Positions 8,250 through 17,305 of a DNA stretch of 64,000 nucleotides are shown one piece after another. Each line of letters begins with the position of its first letter. The stretch's first letter is position 1. The notes under the pieces were generated by a model. That model had not been told where the DNA came from. It did not search any database and saw nothing but the letters and a program-made list of their open reading frames with translations. The stretch is taken from the NCBI GenBank assembly GCA_020831965.1, contig JAFIFP010000001.1:124001-188000 (forward strand), in the 5' to 3' direction. The stretch comes from Idiomarina sp. GTDB taxonomy: Bacteria; Pseudomonadota; Gammaproteobacteria; Enterobacterales; Alteromonadaceae. The position numbers and the translations under genes were made by a program.

Positions 8250-9731
8250 GTGACCAGACAGTTTAAACAGAGATTTACCACGGCACGGCCTTTACGGTCG
8301 TCTCGTTCGGTCACTGAACAAGAAAGCTTGGATTGGGCGTTGGAAAGTGATCGTGGTCGGATTATTAATTCGGCTGCGGTCAGGCGCTTACAACAGAAAA
8401 CTCAAGTATTTCCACTAGAACGGAACGCCGCAGTTCGTAGTCGCTTAACTCACTCCCTCGAAGTACAACAAACCGGTCGCTTTATTATTCGCCAAATTTT
8501 CGCTCTCCTTGGTAGTAAAGCCGCAGATTACGGTTTGGATGGGCTCGAACGCCCCTGTGAAACCCTCGTTGAAATGGCGTGCCTGATGCACGATATTGGC
8601 AATCCGCCTTTCGGTCATTTTGGCGAAGCTGCAATTTCCCGTTGGTTTGCCGAACATGCACCGCAGCTTGATGGTTTTAAGCAACTGTCATCCGATCCTT
8701 CGCGCAGTGAATGGCGTGATCGCTTGGTGAGTGAGCTGGCGCATTTCGAGGGGAATGCACAAGCGATTCGTTTAATCGCGACCTTGCAACGGTTAAACCT
8801 GACTTATTTGCAAAGTGCCTGCATTCTGAAGTACACGCGGCCCGCTTACGAACCAAGACCTAAAGATACTGATCCTTTCTCTTATTTAAAGAAAAAGCCG
8901 GGTTACTACTTATCTGAGCAACCCTTTGTGACGGCATTGCAGGAACAGCTCGGTATGGCTGCAGGCCACCGCTTTCCGCTGACTTATGTGATGGAAGCGG
9001 CGGATGATATCTCATATTGCTTGGCGGACTTAGAGGATGGGGTTGATAAAGGTTTGCTGACATACGCGCAACTGGCGGAACTGCTTGTTGCGGAGTTTCG
9101 ACAGCAGCGCCCCGACGACTTTGCCGAGGGCCACTTTGCGGGCAAAAGTTTCTCGGACTTGTTGGCGGAACCATTGCGACGAGCTGATGAAGAAACCATT
9201 AATAAAGAGCATGAGTTCTTTGTGGCACTCCGAGTCGCACTGATTTACCCGCTCGTCCGACATGCGGCCGAGAGCTTTATCGAACAGATCGACGCAGTGT
9301 TTGACGGTAACCTTAATCGCGCGTTACTCGAGGACAACTCACCCGCCCACAGCATTATTGCAACGTTGAAGCAGGTGGCGGTGCGTCATGTATTTTCGAC
9401 GCCCGAAGTTGAGACGTTGGAATTGCAAGGGTACCGAATTCTCACGGGCGTGTTGGATCATTATCAGCCATTGTTGGTACTTACACGTGAACAGTTCACG
9501 GCCTTGGCGGCAGGAAAACGCACAAAATTGTTGGTCGAAAGTCGATTATTCAATCGTTTACCGAAAAAACATGTCAAAGCTTACGTACAACTCTGTCAAC
9601 AGTCGCAGTGTGATGACGATTTATGGGAATTGTATTGTCGTTGCCGCTTACTACAGGATATGGTCAGTGGAATGACCGATCAGTTTGCTCTCGATGAATT
9701 TCAAACGCTAGAGGCAAAGGGTTTCATTTAG
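8250..9731 (+). CDS. dgt: dGTP triphosphohydrolase
   Basis: GTG start with GAGGAG about 7 bp upstream; 493 residues, close to the E. coli-type Dgt (505). The enzyme hydrolyses dGTP to deoxyguanosine and triphosphate and so affects the dNTP pools. The HD-domain metal ligands are visible: RSRLTHSLEV (His68) and LMHDIGNPPFGHFGE (His114-Asp115), followed by EGNAQAIR. The EADDISYCLADLEDG segment holds the last metal-binding Asp. It lies 13 bp after rimO, so the two are probably one transcript. Other dNTP triphosphohydrolases share the fold; the length and motif spacing favour dGTP as substrate. Confidence 0.92.
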   Translation: MTRQFKQRFTTARPLRSSRSVTEQESLDWALESDRGRIINSAAVRRLQQKTQVFPLERNAAVRSRLTHSLEVQQTGRFIIRQIFALLGSKAADYGLDGLERPCETLVEMACLMHDIGNPPFGHFGEAAISRWFAEHAPQLDGFKQLSSDPSRSEWRDRLVSELAHFEGNAQAIRLIATLQRLNLTYLQSACILKYTRPAYEPRPKDTDPFSYLKKKPGYYLSEQPFVTALQEQLGMAAGHRFPLTYVMEAADDISYCLADLEDGVDKGLLTYAQLAELLVAEFRQQRPDDFAEGHFAGKSFSDLLAEPLRRADEETINKEHEFFVALRVALIYPLVRHAAESFIEQIDAVFDGNLNRALLEDNSPAHSIIATLKQVAVRHVFSTPEVETLELQGYRILTGVLDHYQPLLVLTREQFTALAAGKRTKLLVESRLFNRLPKKHVKAYVQLCQQSQCDDDLWELYCRCRLLQDMVSGMTDQFALDEFQTLEAKGFI

Positions 9732-9847
9732 AACTGACAGGAACAAAGGGAAATCTGTTGATGCATTTGCGTGACTTGGATGGACCCTCGCAGATGCGTT
9801 AAGATGGGATACAAAACAAGGGTTTTTGTGTTTTAGGAGCAGGGTAC

Positions 9848-10828
9848 ATGGCAAGTAGATTAGCGTTTCGAATTTTTGCATGCGTTGCATCACCTTTGAT
9901 GCTGATGGCTTGTGCTCAAACCACTGCTCCAGCAGATTCATCAGCAGTTCGCCCAGCTTCAGTGCCCGCTGGAACAGCAACCACAGGTTGGTATTGTGCG
10001 CAGTTACCCGTCGCGACTCGGGTGGATGGTGAACGTTTGCGCCTATTCGTACGCGACCAAGAGCTGCAATTGAATGCAGTGCGGTCTGCGTCTGGGGCTC
10101 GCTATCAAACAGAGACCCGGCCTACTACTGAGTTCTGGGTGAAAGGCTCAGAAGCTCAGTTATCACTGGAAGGCCAAGTGATGCCAACCTGTTATTTGGA
10201 AGGCAAGTTACCCATGCCGATTATGGCGCGGGGTAATGAACCTTTTTGGACTGTAGCGATCGATTCAGATGGTTTGTCTTTACGGCGTCCAAGTCGCTCT
10301 GCACAAACTGATATTGCCTATCGCCATGAGGGTGAACATCGCTTACGCCAGCGTTTCTTTGCAGAAACCTCAGATGGCTCGTTGGAGCTCGTGCTTACTA
10401 AACAAGTTTGTCGCGATACGATGACTGGCATGCCATACCCGTATCATGCGCGCTTGCGGTTAGGCGAGTCTGAGCAGCAAGGCTGTGCAGGTGACCCTGA
10501 GCAGCTGTTGCAAGGTGCTGAATGGCATGTACAACGCGTTGGTGATAGTTCGACCGGATCGCATGTGTTAACCATTGCGTTCTTGCCCGATGGGCGAGTC
10601 GTTGGAAACGCAGGTTGCAACCGTTTTTTTGGTAGCTATCAGCTCTCCGGAGAAGGGATTCGCTTCGCGCAAATGGGTTCAACACGAATGGCTTGTGAAG
10701 CGGATCGCATGGCCTTGGAACAAGACTTCTTGCGGATCTTAAGTCGTGCGTATCGCGTCGAGATTGATAATGTTGGCGCACTGGTTATCCGCAGTGAGAA
10801 CCGTGTCATTCGCGCGTTCGCGCTTTAA
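9848..10828 (+). CDS. lipoprotein with META (HslJ-like) domain
   Basis: 326 residues with a signal peptide ending in the lipobox LMAC (Cys22), so it is probably anchored in an envelope membrane. A central part (residues about 115-215, PIMARGNEPFWTVAIDSDGL) matches the COG3650-type domain found in such proteins. The C-terminal 105 residues are a META domain like heat-shock protein HslJ (LLQGAEWHVQRVG, GNAGCNRFFGSYQLSGEG, TRMACEADRMALEQDFLRIL). The role is unknown; META proteins are tied to stress and antibiotic tolerance in E. coli. GGAG is present upstream of the ATG. It stands alone between dgt and the convergent deoD. Confidence 0.82.
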   Translation: MASRLAFRIFACVASPLMLMACAQTTAPADSSAVRPASVPAGTATTGWYCAQLPVATRVDGERLRLFVRDQELQLNAVRSASGARYQTETRPTTEFWVKGSEAQLSLEGQVMPTCYLEGKLPMPIMARGNEPFWTVAIDSDGLSLRRPSRSAQTDIAYRHEGEHRLRQRFFAETSDGSLELVLTKQVCRDTMTGMPYPYHARLRLGESEQQGCAGDPEQLLQGAEWHVQRVGDSSTGSHVLTIAFLPDGRVVGNAGCNRFFGSYQLSGEGIRFAQMGSTRMACEADRMALEQDFLRILSRAYRVEIDNVGALVIRSENRVIRAFAL

Positions 10829-10847
10829 TTTCAGCAAGTCTTGAGAT

Positions 10848-10869
10848 GCGACCGATGCCTATCGGTCGC
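10848..10869. terminator. hairpin between convergent genes
   Basis: GCGACCGAT (10848-10856) and ATCGGTCGC (10861-10869) form a perfect 9-bp stem with a 4-base loop, lying between the stop of the META lipoprotein gene and the stop of deoD. Neither side carries a T-run, so it is a plausible bidirectional end structure but not a proven intrinsic terminator. Confidence 0.4.
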
Positions 10870-11579
10870 TAGCTCGTTGTTGCCTTGAGCGCTAACTCAA
10901 TCATTGGTAGGAATGCTTGCTCACGGGCATGGCTATCAATGGCTGAATGATTGACCAAAGAATCTGAAACGGTCAGCAAACTCGCCGCTTCTCGCCCTAA
11001 CTGTTCAGCTAAGTAAAATAGCGCAAAGGCTTCCATTTCGACGGCTTGAAGTTGTTCGCGCTCGCGAATCCTTTGGTAGTACTCCGGATCTTTACGATAA
11101 AACACATCGGAAGAATGAATTGCGCATTGTTTTAGCTCAATGCCCATCGTGAAAGAGGTGTGATAGAGGCGTTCATTTAAGCGAGTACTTGGACGAACCC
11201 GTTGTTGAGGAACGCCACTGTAGACTTCAGCAAAGCTCGAATCTGTCCACGCTTCGGTTGCCAAGACAAGATCCATAGGATTCAACGAGGACTCGTAGGA
11301 GCCACAAGAACCGACGCGAAGTATGCGGCCGACTTGGTACTCGGTGAATAACTCATGGCAATAGATTCCCATGCTGGGCATCCCCATGCCGCTCGCCATA
11401 ACAGTCACTGGAACGCCCTGAAATATACCGGTAAAGGCCAGCATATTGCGCACTCGACTGATTAATTTTGCTGAGTGGAGCCAGTTACTTGCAATGAACT
11501 CAGCGCGGATGGGATCTCCGGGCATGAGAACCAATTCGGCGATGTCGCCGGGCGCTGCTTCGATGTGTGGTGTTGGCAT
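10869..11579 (-). CDS. deoD: purine nucleoside phosphorylase DeoD-type
   Basis: 236 residues, near the 239 of E. coli DeoD. The enzyme cleaves purine (deoxy)nucleosides with phosphate into base and (deoxy)ribose-1-phosphate in nucleoside salvage. Visible signatures are PHIEAAPGDIAELVLMPGDP, the phosphate-binding Arg in GDPIRAEF, RVGSCGSYE, the nucleoside-binding VEMEAFALFYLA and the catalytic Asp region LTVSDSLVNH. GAGGTTGT stands directly before the ATG. It is a lone gene here, not in a deo operon, and is divergent from the condensin operon. Confidence 0.93.
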   Translation of the reverse strand: MPTPHIEAAPGDIAELVLMPGDPIRAEFIASNWLHSAKLISRVRNMLAFTGIFQGVPVTVMASGMGMPSMGIYCHELFTEYQVGRILRVGSCGSYESSLNPMDLVLATEAWTDSSFAEVYSGVPQQRVRPSTRLNERLYHTSFTMGIELKQCAIHSSDVFYRKDPEYYQRIREREQLQAVEMEAFALFYLAEQLGREAASLLTVSDSLVNHSAIDSHAREQAFLPMIELALKATTS

Positions 11580-11671
11580 ACAACCTCATGCAAAAGACAA
11601 GTTGCGAGCGGATCTGCAGGATAACCTATTTCACTTTAACAAAGATTGACGACGATCATGAATATTGTGGA

Positions 11672-11700
11672 TTGGTCGCCATGAATTTTATCGGTACACT
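11672..11700 (+). promoter_or_regulatory. possible sigma-70 promoter of the condensin operon
   Basis: TTGGTC (11672-11677) and TACACT (11695-11700) are separated by 17 bp, about 72 bp before the chosen start of the SMC gene. The match to consensus is only moderate (3 of 6 and 4 of 6), and an overlapping TTGTGG at 11665 is an alternative -35. Confidence 0.3.
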
Positions 11701-11772
11701 CTTTGTTAGCAGCTTTTCTTAATTAAAGAACTCGTTTGAACGAGCGTAATGATTCATGATCAAGGACACAGC

Positions 11773-14700
11773 ATGGCGCAATTGCAGCGAATTATCCTAA
11801 TTCATACTCACCTTCCCGGCGTAGTTGAATTAAGCCTTGATGGACACACGAATATTTGTGGTACCAACGCCTCAGGGAAGACCACCCTGCAAAGGCTAGT
11901 TCCTGTTTTCTATGGTGAACAACCGAATCGCGTGGTGCCTAAAACGCGCAAGAAATTTGATGAGTTTTATTTGCCCTACAACAACAGCTACCTGGTGTAT
12001 GAGTATGTGAATGCGCAAGGACAAGCGAGTCAGGTTGTGCTGACACCAAAGGCTGAAGGTGGTGTGGATTATCGCTTTGTAGGCGCGGGCTATGCGCCCG
12101 AGCAGTTGCTCCAAACCACGAAACAAGGTGCGCAAGGACTCACTCAATCCGAGTGGTTAGCAAAGTTAAAAGAACTCAGTATCGATACCAGTCATAAAAT
12201 CTCTGCGACCAGTGAATTCCGCGCCATCATTCAACATGATCTCAGTGCAATGCGAGGCAGTCACCGAGATAACTTAAGACTGCGTCACCTCGCTGCTCGT
12301 TATGGGCTGGTGAAAAGTCCATTTAAGTTACGTCATATCGAGAAGTTGGTCAGTGCGGTGCACGCCAAAGAAGGCAAGATGGATACCTTGCGAACCATGC
12401 TTGCTGCCATTCTTGAAGAAGAAGGCCACCAGCGCCCGAGTAGTCCGATCAAGGCGTCGCGTATTCGTCAGTGGACTCAGCAAATGCGCGTATACATGGG
12501 ATTGGATGATCTTGCCGGGCACTTTCAACAACTGGAAAATCTGGGTAGCGAACTTGCTGGAACTCATGCGCTGCTGTGGCAATTGCAGCCCGCGCTGACG
12601 GCCCAGCAAGCGGGCTTAACAACAGAACAGGCTGATTTACAAACAGTATTGAGTGAAATACAACGCACTCTAGACGAGGAAGAAGAGGCTTATCAAACCG
12701 AGCTTGCGCAGTTGAGTGAGCGACTTGGGCATGCCGAAGCTCGTTTGCGAGCGACAGAGCGTGACCTAGAAGACAACGATCAGCAATATCAAACTTGGCT
12801 GGAGCGGGACATGGACAGCCTTGCGCGGGATACGGAGTCCTTGCCCTTGTTGCGTGAAGAGCTGCAAGAAACGATTGAGAACTATCAGCTACTGGTCGAT
12901 GCGCATGCGTCGCAACAGCAGGAGCTGGATGGTCAAAAGTTAAAGTTACGTGAATCCTTGGAGCGTGTAACTCGTAAGCATCAACAAACAATGCGTGAGA
13001 TACAGCAAGAGTATCGTGCGACTCAGCAGCAGCAAGATGGAGAGGAAGAGCAGCTCAAGGAGAGCTTTGAATCGGCGGTCAAAACCTTACGAGAAGAGTA
13101 TGAGCAGCAGCTTGAAAGCCTAACCTATGCCTTAGCTGAAGCGAAGGCGACCTTGTCTGCGGCAGCGCCGACGCACGCAGAACTAGATGAAAAGCAGAAA
13201 GTTGAAGCACGAGTTGAGGATGCGCAGCTTGTCCTCGATCAGCAAGCACAGTTGCTGCGCGATTTGCAGCGGGATGAAGCGGCATTAATTCATGCGCAAC
13301 AAGCGGCGGATCACGCGCTTACGCTGGCGCGCCAAGGATTGCATCAGGCAGAGCAAAATCTTGCGGTAGTGCAACAAAGATTGACCCCCGATGAGGGTAC
13401 GTTACGCCATTACTTGCGGGAGCATCGTGAGGGTTGGGAACAAAGTCTTGGTAAAGTGCTCGCTGAGTCATTGCTTGAGCGTACGGACTTACATCCTCAT
13501 GACTTACCTGAACAAGCTAGTGTCTTAGGCCTAGGCCTTGATCTCAGTGGTGTGGCGGTGCCAGCTTATGCAGCCGAAGAGAAGGACCTTGCGCAGGAGT
13601 TAGCAGCAGCCAAGGCAGCAGTGAAAGCTGCAAAAGCGAATAAGACCACCTGTGAAGCACAGTTGAGTGCGGCGCACCAAGCGGTGAAACAGCACCAACA
13701 GAAATTGAGTCAGGCCAAGCAAAGTGTGCGTGTGGCGGAGCAAGAGCGTGACTTCGCTCGCGATGCTCGGACACGGCTCGCGCTTGAGCTCGATGAACAG
13801 TTGAGTGTTCGCCGAAAAGCATTGCAACAGAGCCAGGCAAAACTGACGTCACAGCGTGAACAATTACTCACAACCCGAGATGAGGCGCTAGCTTCTTTGC
13901 GTTATGACTTTGACGAGCAGCGCATGGAATTAAAAGCGGGCTGGCAAGAAGCTCTTACGCGCATTGAAGAGCGTGGAGCTGACCTAGAGCAGCAACTTGA
14001 AGAGAAGCGAGCGCGTACTGACGAGCAGATTAAAACACTCGAGAAGAGTTTCCGAGATGCCCTCGGAAAGGATGGTGTGAACCCGAAAGATCTCGAGCGT
14101 TTGAAAAGTCGGCGCGATGAACTCACTCAGCGTATTCGACAGATTGAAAGTCAGCAGGATGACCTTCGTCGTTATCAAGATTTTATGCGCGTAGATTACG
14201 GTAAAAAACGCCCGGAGTGGTTGGCGTTGGAGCGCGAGTTAAAGCAGACCGCAAGAGATACCGAGCGCGCGCGCGATCAGCTGAAAGTCAGTTGGCAAGA
14301 ACGTCGCCAGAGCTTACAGCAACAAAAGAAAGACGCCAGTCACCGTGGGCGAGAAATCCAAGACCTTTTACAAGCTTTGACTCCGCTACTTCGTCAGCTT
14401 AGCGACTTACCGGTCGCGGAAGTGGTGCCCGACGCCAAGGCTTTACAAGGAGATGTACGTGAACAAGTGGAGCGTTGTCAGCAGGCATTGTTGCAACGCG
14501 AGAAGCAGGAACGCCAACTGAGAGAGCGGCTCGAGCAATTTGATAGCGCGTTGCGTCGCGATGGCAGCAGCGATTTTCTGGATACGATGGAGCGGGTGCA
14601 AGCGAAAACCAATGATCAGCAAGATCTCGCGGGACGTTTGCATACCTTTGGTGAGTTGCTCAGTATTTTGCAAGGGCAACAGCAGCAAATGGTGGAGCAG

Positions 14701-15450
14701 GGGCGGAATATCGGTGGCAGCCTAGATAAGTTTTTTACCGTGTTCAACGACATCAATACTCGGGTTGGAGAGTTTAGTCGACGTCTGAGTGATGTGGTGG
14801 CCGATGACCTTGTGTTAGAGGGTATCGATCGTTCGGAAGTGAAAATTATCTCGACCATTGATGAGCTAAGTTTTTGGGAGCCACTGCGAAAACTGTCGAA
14901 ACTCTACCAAAACTGGACGAGTTCGGGCGACACCTTACCACCCATGGAATATATGGACCGACTGCAGGAAGTCGCTGAATTATTAAAGGCAGATCAGGAG
15001 TACTCGCTGGAGTCCTTGTTGCGGCTGGAATTGTACTTAAGCGAAGGGGGCTCCGACCTGATTATTCGCAGCGATCGACAATTGATGGAGTCGTCGAGCC
15101 ATGGCATGGCGTATTTGATTTTGTGTAAGTTCCTGCTCGCTTTCACCCGTTTGTTAAGAGGTGAGGCAGACGTAACTATTCACTGGCCCATCGACGAAAT
15201 TGGCACGCTGGCATACCACAATGTGGAAAAGTTATTCCGTGCCTGTGAAGCAAATCAAATTCAAATTGTGGGCGCATTCCCGAACCCGGAATCAGAGGTG
15301 CTACTGCTGTTTCAACATCGCTATTTGATTGAGGCCAGTGCCAGCGAGCCGAGTCTGCGACAGTTGAAACGCGTTGAGCCACGCAGCTCCGCATTGGGTG
15401 AGAAACTGCGTGCGCGGCGCTCGAAAGCAGGTCAGGAGGTGAGCGCATGA
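11773..15450 (+). CDS. SMC-like condensin ATPase (MukB/MksB/JetC type)
   Basis: Start at 11773, where AAGGA lies 6 bp before the ATG (an upstream in-frame ATG at 11749 lacks this); about 1225 residues. Walker A is GTNASGKT at residues 30-37. Walker B is HWPIDEIG with Asp1141-Glu1142. Between them lie some 700 residues of heptad-like Glu/Gln/Leu-rich coiled coil (about 280-1010), broken by a likely hinge region near 530-610. The signature region ESSSHGMAYLILCKF and the end segment QIVGAFPNPES resemble MukB rather than the LSGG of classical SMC. Such ATPases load on DNA and extrude loops for chromosome organisation or plasmid defence. It heads a three-gene, overlapping operon. No topoisomerase-primase nuclease gene follows. 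Confidence 0.82.
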   Translation: MAQLQRIILIHTHLPGVVELSLDGHTNICGTNASGKTTLQRLVPVFYGEQPNRVVPKTRKKFDEFYLPYNNSYLVYEYVNAQGQASQVVLTPKAEGGVDYRFVGAGYAPEQLLQTTKQGAQGLTQSEWLAKLKELSIDTSHKISATSEFRAIIQHDLSAMRGSHRDNLRLRHLAARYGLVKSPFKLRHIEKLVSAVHAKEGKMDTLRTMLAAILEEEGHQRPSSPIKASRIRQWTQQMRVYMGLDDLAGHFQQLENLGSELAGTHALLWQLQPALTAQQAGLTTEQADLQTVLSEIQRTLDEEEEAYQTELAQLSERLGHAEARLRATERDLEDNDQQYQTWLERDMDSLARDTESLPLLREELQETIENYQLLVDAHASQQQELDGQKLKLRESLERVTRKHQQTMREIQQEYRATQQQQDGEEEQLKESFESAVKTLREEYEQQLESLTYALAEAKATLSAAAPTHAELDEKQKVEARVEDAQLVLDQQAQLLRDLQRDEAALIHAQQAADHALTLARQGLHQAEQNLAVVQQRLTPDEGTLRHYLREHREGWEQSLGKVLAESLLERTDLHPHDLPEQASVLGLGLDLSGVAVPAYAAEEKDLAQELAAAKAAVKAAKANKTTCEAQLSAAHQAVKQHQQKLSQAKQSVRVAEQERDFARDARTRLALELDEQLSVRRKALQQSQAKLTSQREQLLTTRDEALASLRYDFDEQRMELKAGWQEALTRIEERGADLEQQLEEKRARTDEQIKTLEKSFRDALGKDGVNPKDLERLKSRRDELTQRIRQIESQQDDLRRYQDFMRVDYGKKRPEWLALERELKQTARDTERARDQLKVSWQERRQSLQQQKKDASHRGREIQDLLQALTPLLRQLSDLPVAEVVPDAKALQGDVREQVERCQQALLQREKQERQLRERLEQFDSALRRDGSSDFLDTMERVQAKTNDQQDLAGRLHTFGELLSILQGQQQQMVEQGRNIGGSLDKFFTVFNDINTRVGEFSRRLSDVVADDLVLEGIDRSEVKIISTIDELSFWEPLRKLSKLYQNWTSSGDTLPPMEYMDRLQEVAELLKADQEYSLESLLRLELYLSEGGSDLIIRSDRQLMESSSHGMAYLILCKFLLAFTRLLRGEADVTIHWPIDEIGTLAYHNVEKLFRACEANQIQIVGAFPNPESEVLLLFQHRYLIEASASEPSLRQLKRVEPRSSALGEKLRARRSKAGQEVSA

Positions 15451-16070
15451 TGATTCATGGTCCATTAGTTGAACGTCTACTGAGCGGTCAGTTCGTTTGT
15501 GCAGTAACGGCTCCTGAGGATTTTGCGCGCTTACAGGACGAGACCATTCTGCAGGCCTTGAATGACTACTTAAGGCCCCTCAACCGGCGAATTGCCACAA
15601 GCCAAGACGGCAGCGTATTTTTTCTTGCGTGGTGTGAGTTAACACCTGAGTTACGTGACCAACTTCGAGCACAATTTCAGGTGACCTTAAACTCACTTCT
15701 ACCCTTGCTTGATTGGATGCAGTTAGTACAAGAAGTTCTGGGTAAAGACAGTACTGTAGCACCAGGTGACACCCTCAAGCTGCATGAGTTTGTGCAGAAA
15801 ACGGAAGATCATCAGGGTTTGCGGCAGCGCTTTTCTCAGTTGGCCTCCGATCGGTTCTTCAATTCGCAGGCCGAGGCTCTAGACGCTCAGGTTAAAACGG
15901 TTTTCCGTCGGCTCAAGGAGCATGGCTATCTTGAGCAGCCTCATGCGGAGCGTCAGTTCTATGTTGTGACCGGTAAAGTCGATTACTTACTCGAACTCAT
16001 TCGGTTCATTCGCGATGAAGAGAATCTACCCGTTGATGACACCACAGCTCAAGAGGAGCTCTGGCAATGA
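15447..16070 (+). CDS. small condensin subunit, MksE/JetB-like (DUF4194-like)
   Basis: 207 residues, starting in the ATGA overlap with the SMC gene, with GGAGG 7 bp before the start. No catalytic motif is visible. The sequence is mainly helical; its C-terminal half (residues about 120-190, HQGLRQRFSQLASDRFFNSQ then VFRRLKEHGYLEQP) looks like a winged-helix fold, as expected of the accessory (KITE-type) subunit that binds a kleisin. Position and size fit MksE or JetB. The assignment depends mainly on the operon and is not based on recognised residues. Confidence 0.6.
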   Translation: MMIHGPLVERLLSGQFVCAVTAPEDFARLQDETILQALNDYLRPLNRRIATSQDGSVFFLAWCELTPELRDQLRAQFQVTLNSLLPLLDWMQLVQEVLGKDSTVAPGDTLKLHEFVQKTEDHQGLRQRFSQLASDRFFNSQAEALDAQVKTVFRRLKEHGYLEQPHAERQFYVVTGKVDYLLELIRFIRDEENLPVDDTTAQEELWQ

Positions 16071-17305
16071 CTTCTGGTTTACAGAATCAGAAGATGCTCG
16101 ACACCGGAGCCGAACGGCTGCGGTTGCTGGGTAAGTATGCCGAGCCATTAATGGATGCGTACCTCCATGGTGAGCTCGATGAAGCAGCGCTTGGCGAACG
16201 TGTTATTCAGCGTCTATTACAGGCCCGTATTGTCTGGCGGCCCGACCATGAGCAAGGACTGAAACTGCGCCCACAGATGGCGCGCATGGTCGCGAGTATG
16301 ATCGCCGATGAAAGTCGACGGCAAGCCAATGCCGAGGTCGGCGAAGAGCTCGACCGAATCGAAAATGCCGTGCTGAGCTACCAAGAAGCAATAGTAAAAG
16401 GTCAGCACAGCTACGCAGAGCTGCAGCTACAATCCGTCACCGAATATGTGCATGACTTACTTGGTCAGTTCGATGAAGCTATCGATAGCTTATGGCATCG
16501 TTTGAATTCACATTTTGGTTTTGTCAGCAGCCTCAGCGAGAAAATCAGAGAAAACGAACGGGCGCAGAAACAGATTCGTCGGCTGCTTGAAGGGCTTGAG
16601 CAGATTAGCCTCGGAGACATGATTGAGTTGGCGCGTGACCATACGCCGTTGCGTAAGCTTTTGGTAGTGCACTTGCAGGACCGCTTGAGTACTCATCACG
16701 CGAGTTTGTATGCGGTACAGGAACGCATGATTGAGCTTTTGGCGCGTTTCCGAGAACAGCAATCCCGAGCTGTTTTGGTGCAAAATATGGCGGCGTACTT
16801 GCGCCAAAATCCTCAGTTCGTGCCGGGCGACTATACTTGGCGGTCGAAGGTCCCTGATCTCGTAAACCAGTCGAGTCCGATTGTACCTGCTGCTCATGCC
16901 GCGTTAGATCGTAGTGCCGATACCGAGGTATTAGCCGAGATTGTCGCGAGCTTGCCCACCCGCGAATTAAAGCCGCAAAGCGCCACCGGCGAGGCTGCTG
17001 CAGTGAAGCTGGCAGATGATCGAGCAGTACAAGCTAAAGAACAAGCCCTGAAGGATGATGTGGAACGGTATTACGTTGCCACACTCGATGAGGACAAAGG
17101 GCTCAGCGCTTTGGCGTTTCTAAAGCAACAGAAACTGAACTGGGATCCAGAGATTTGGCTCTTTCAGGTGCTAGCAGAGTACCAAGGATTGAATGCATCG
17201 GAGCGCGAACAACTCACCTTAGATTATTGCCAATCAGAAGCGAGTATCTTCAATCAACTTCAGCTGATTCATGATGTAACAGTACGCATCCGTGATGTTG
17301 CTTAA
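16067..17305 (+). CDS. kleisin-like condensin subunit (MksF/JetA-like)
   Basis: 412 residues, overlapping the previous gene by ATGA. The N-terminal part (about 1-90) is compatible with the winged-helix domain of a kleisin; residues 95-240 are long helices (RRQANAEVGEELDRIENAVL, LNSHFGFVSSLSEKIRENER); the C-terminal 150 residues include an Ala/Lys-rich linker and a final small domain (LSALAFLKQQKLNWDPEIWL). In Mks and Wadjet systems such a subunit bridges the two ATPase heads. The gene order here (ATPase, small subunit, kleisin) is the reverse of mksF-mksE-mksB and jetABC. Its end overlaps that of the convergent GGDEF-EAL gene by 4 bp, so no fourth gene belongs to this operon. Confidence 0.58.
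   Translation: MTSGLQNQKMLDTGAERLRLLGKYAEPLMDAYLHGELDEAALGERVIQRLLQARIVWRPDHEQGLKLRPQMARMVASMIADESRRQANAEVGEELDRIENAVLSYQEAIVKGQHSYAELQLQSVTEYVHDLLGQFDEAIDSLWHRLNSHFGFVSSLSEKIRENERAQKQIRRLLEGLEQISLGDMIELARDHTPLRKLLVVHLQDRLSTHHASLYAVQERMIELLARFREQQSRAVLVQNMAAYLRQNPQFVPGDYTWRSKVPDLVNQSSPIVPAAHAALDRSADTEVLAEIVASLPTRELKPQSATGEAAAVKLADDRAVQAKEQALKDDVERYYVATLDEDKGLSALAFLKQQKLNWDPEIWLFQVLAEYQGLNASEREQLTLDYCQSEASIFNQLQLIHDVTVRIRDVA

Noticed and set aside
12449-12991. 180-codon open frame on the minus strand inside the SMC gene
   Set aside because: Antisense to the coiled-coil part; its composition mirrors the Glu/Gln-rich coding strand.
11749-17305. Complete Wadjet (JetABCD) or MksBEFG defence system
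   Set aside because: No Toprim nuclease gene is present and the gene order is reversed; only a condensin-type operon can be claimed.
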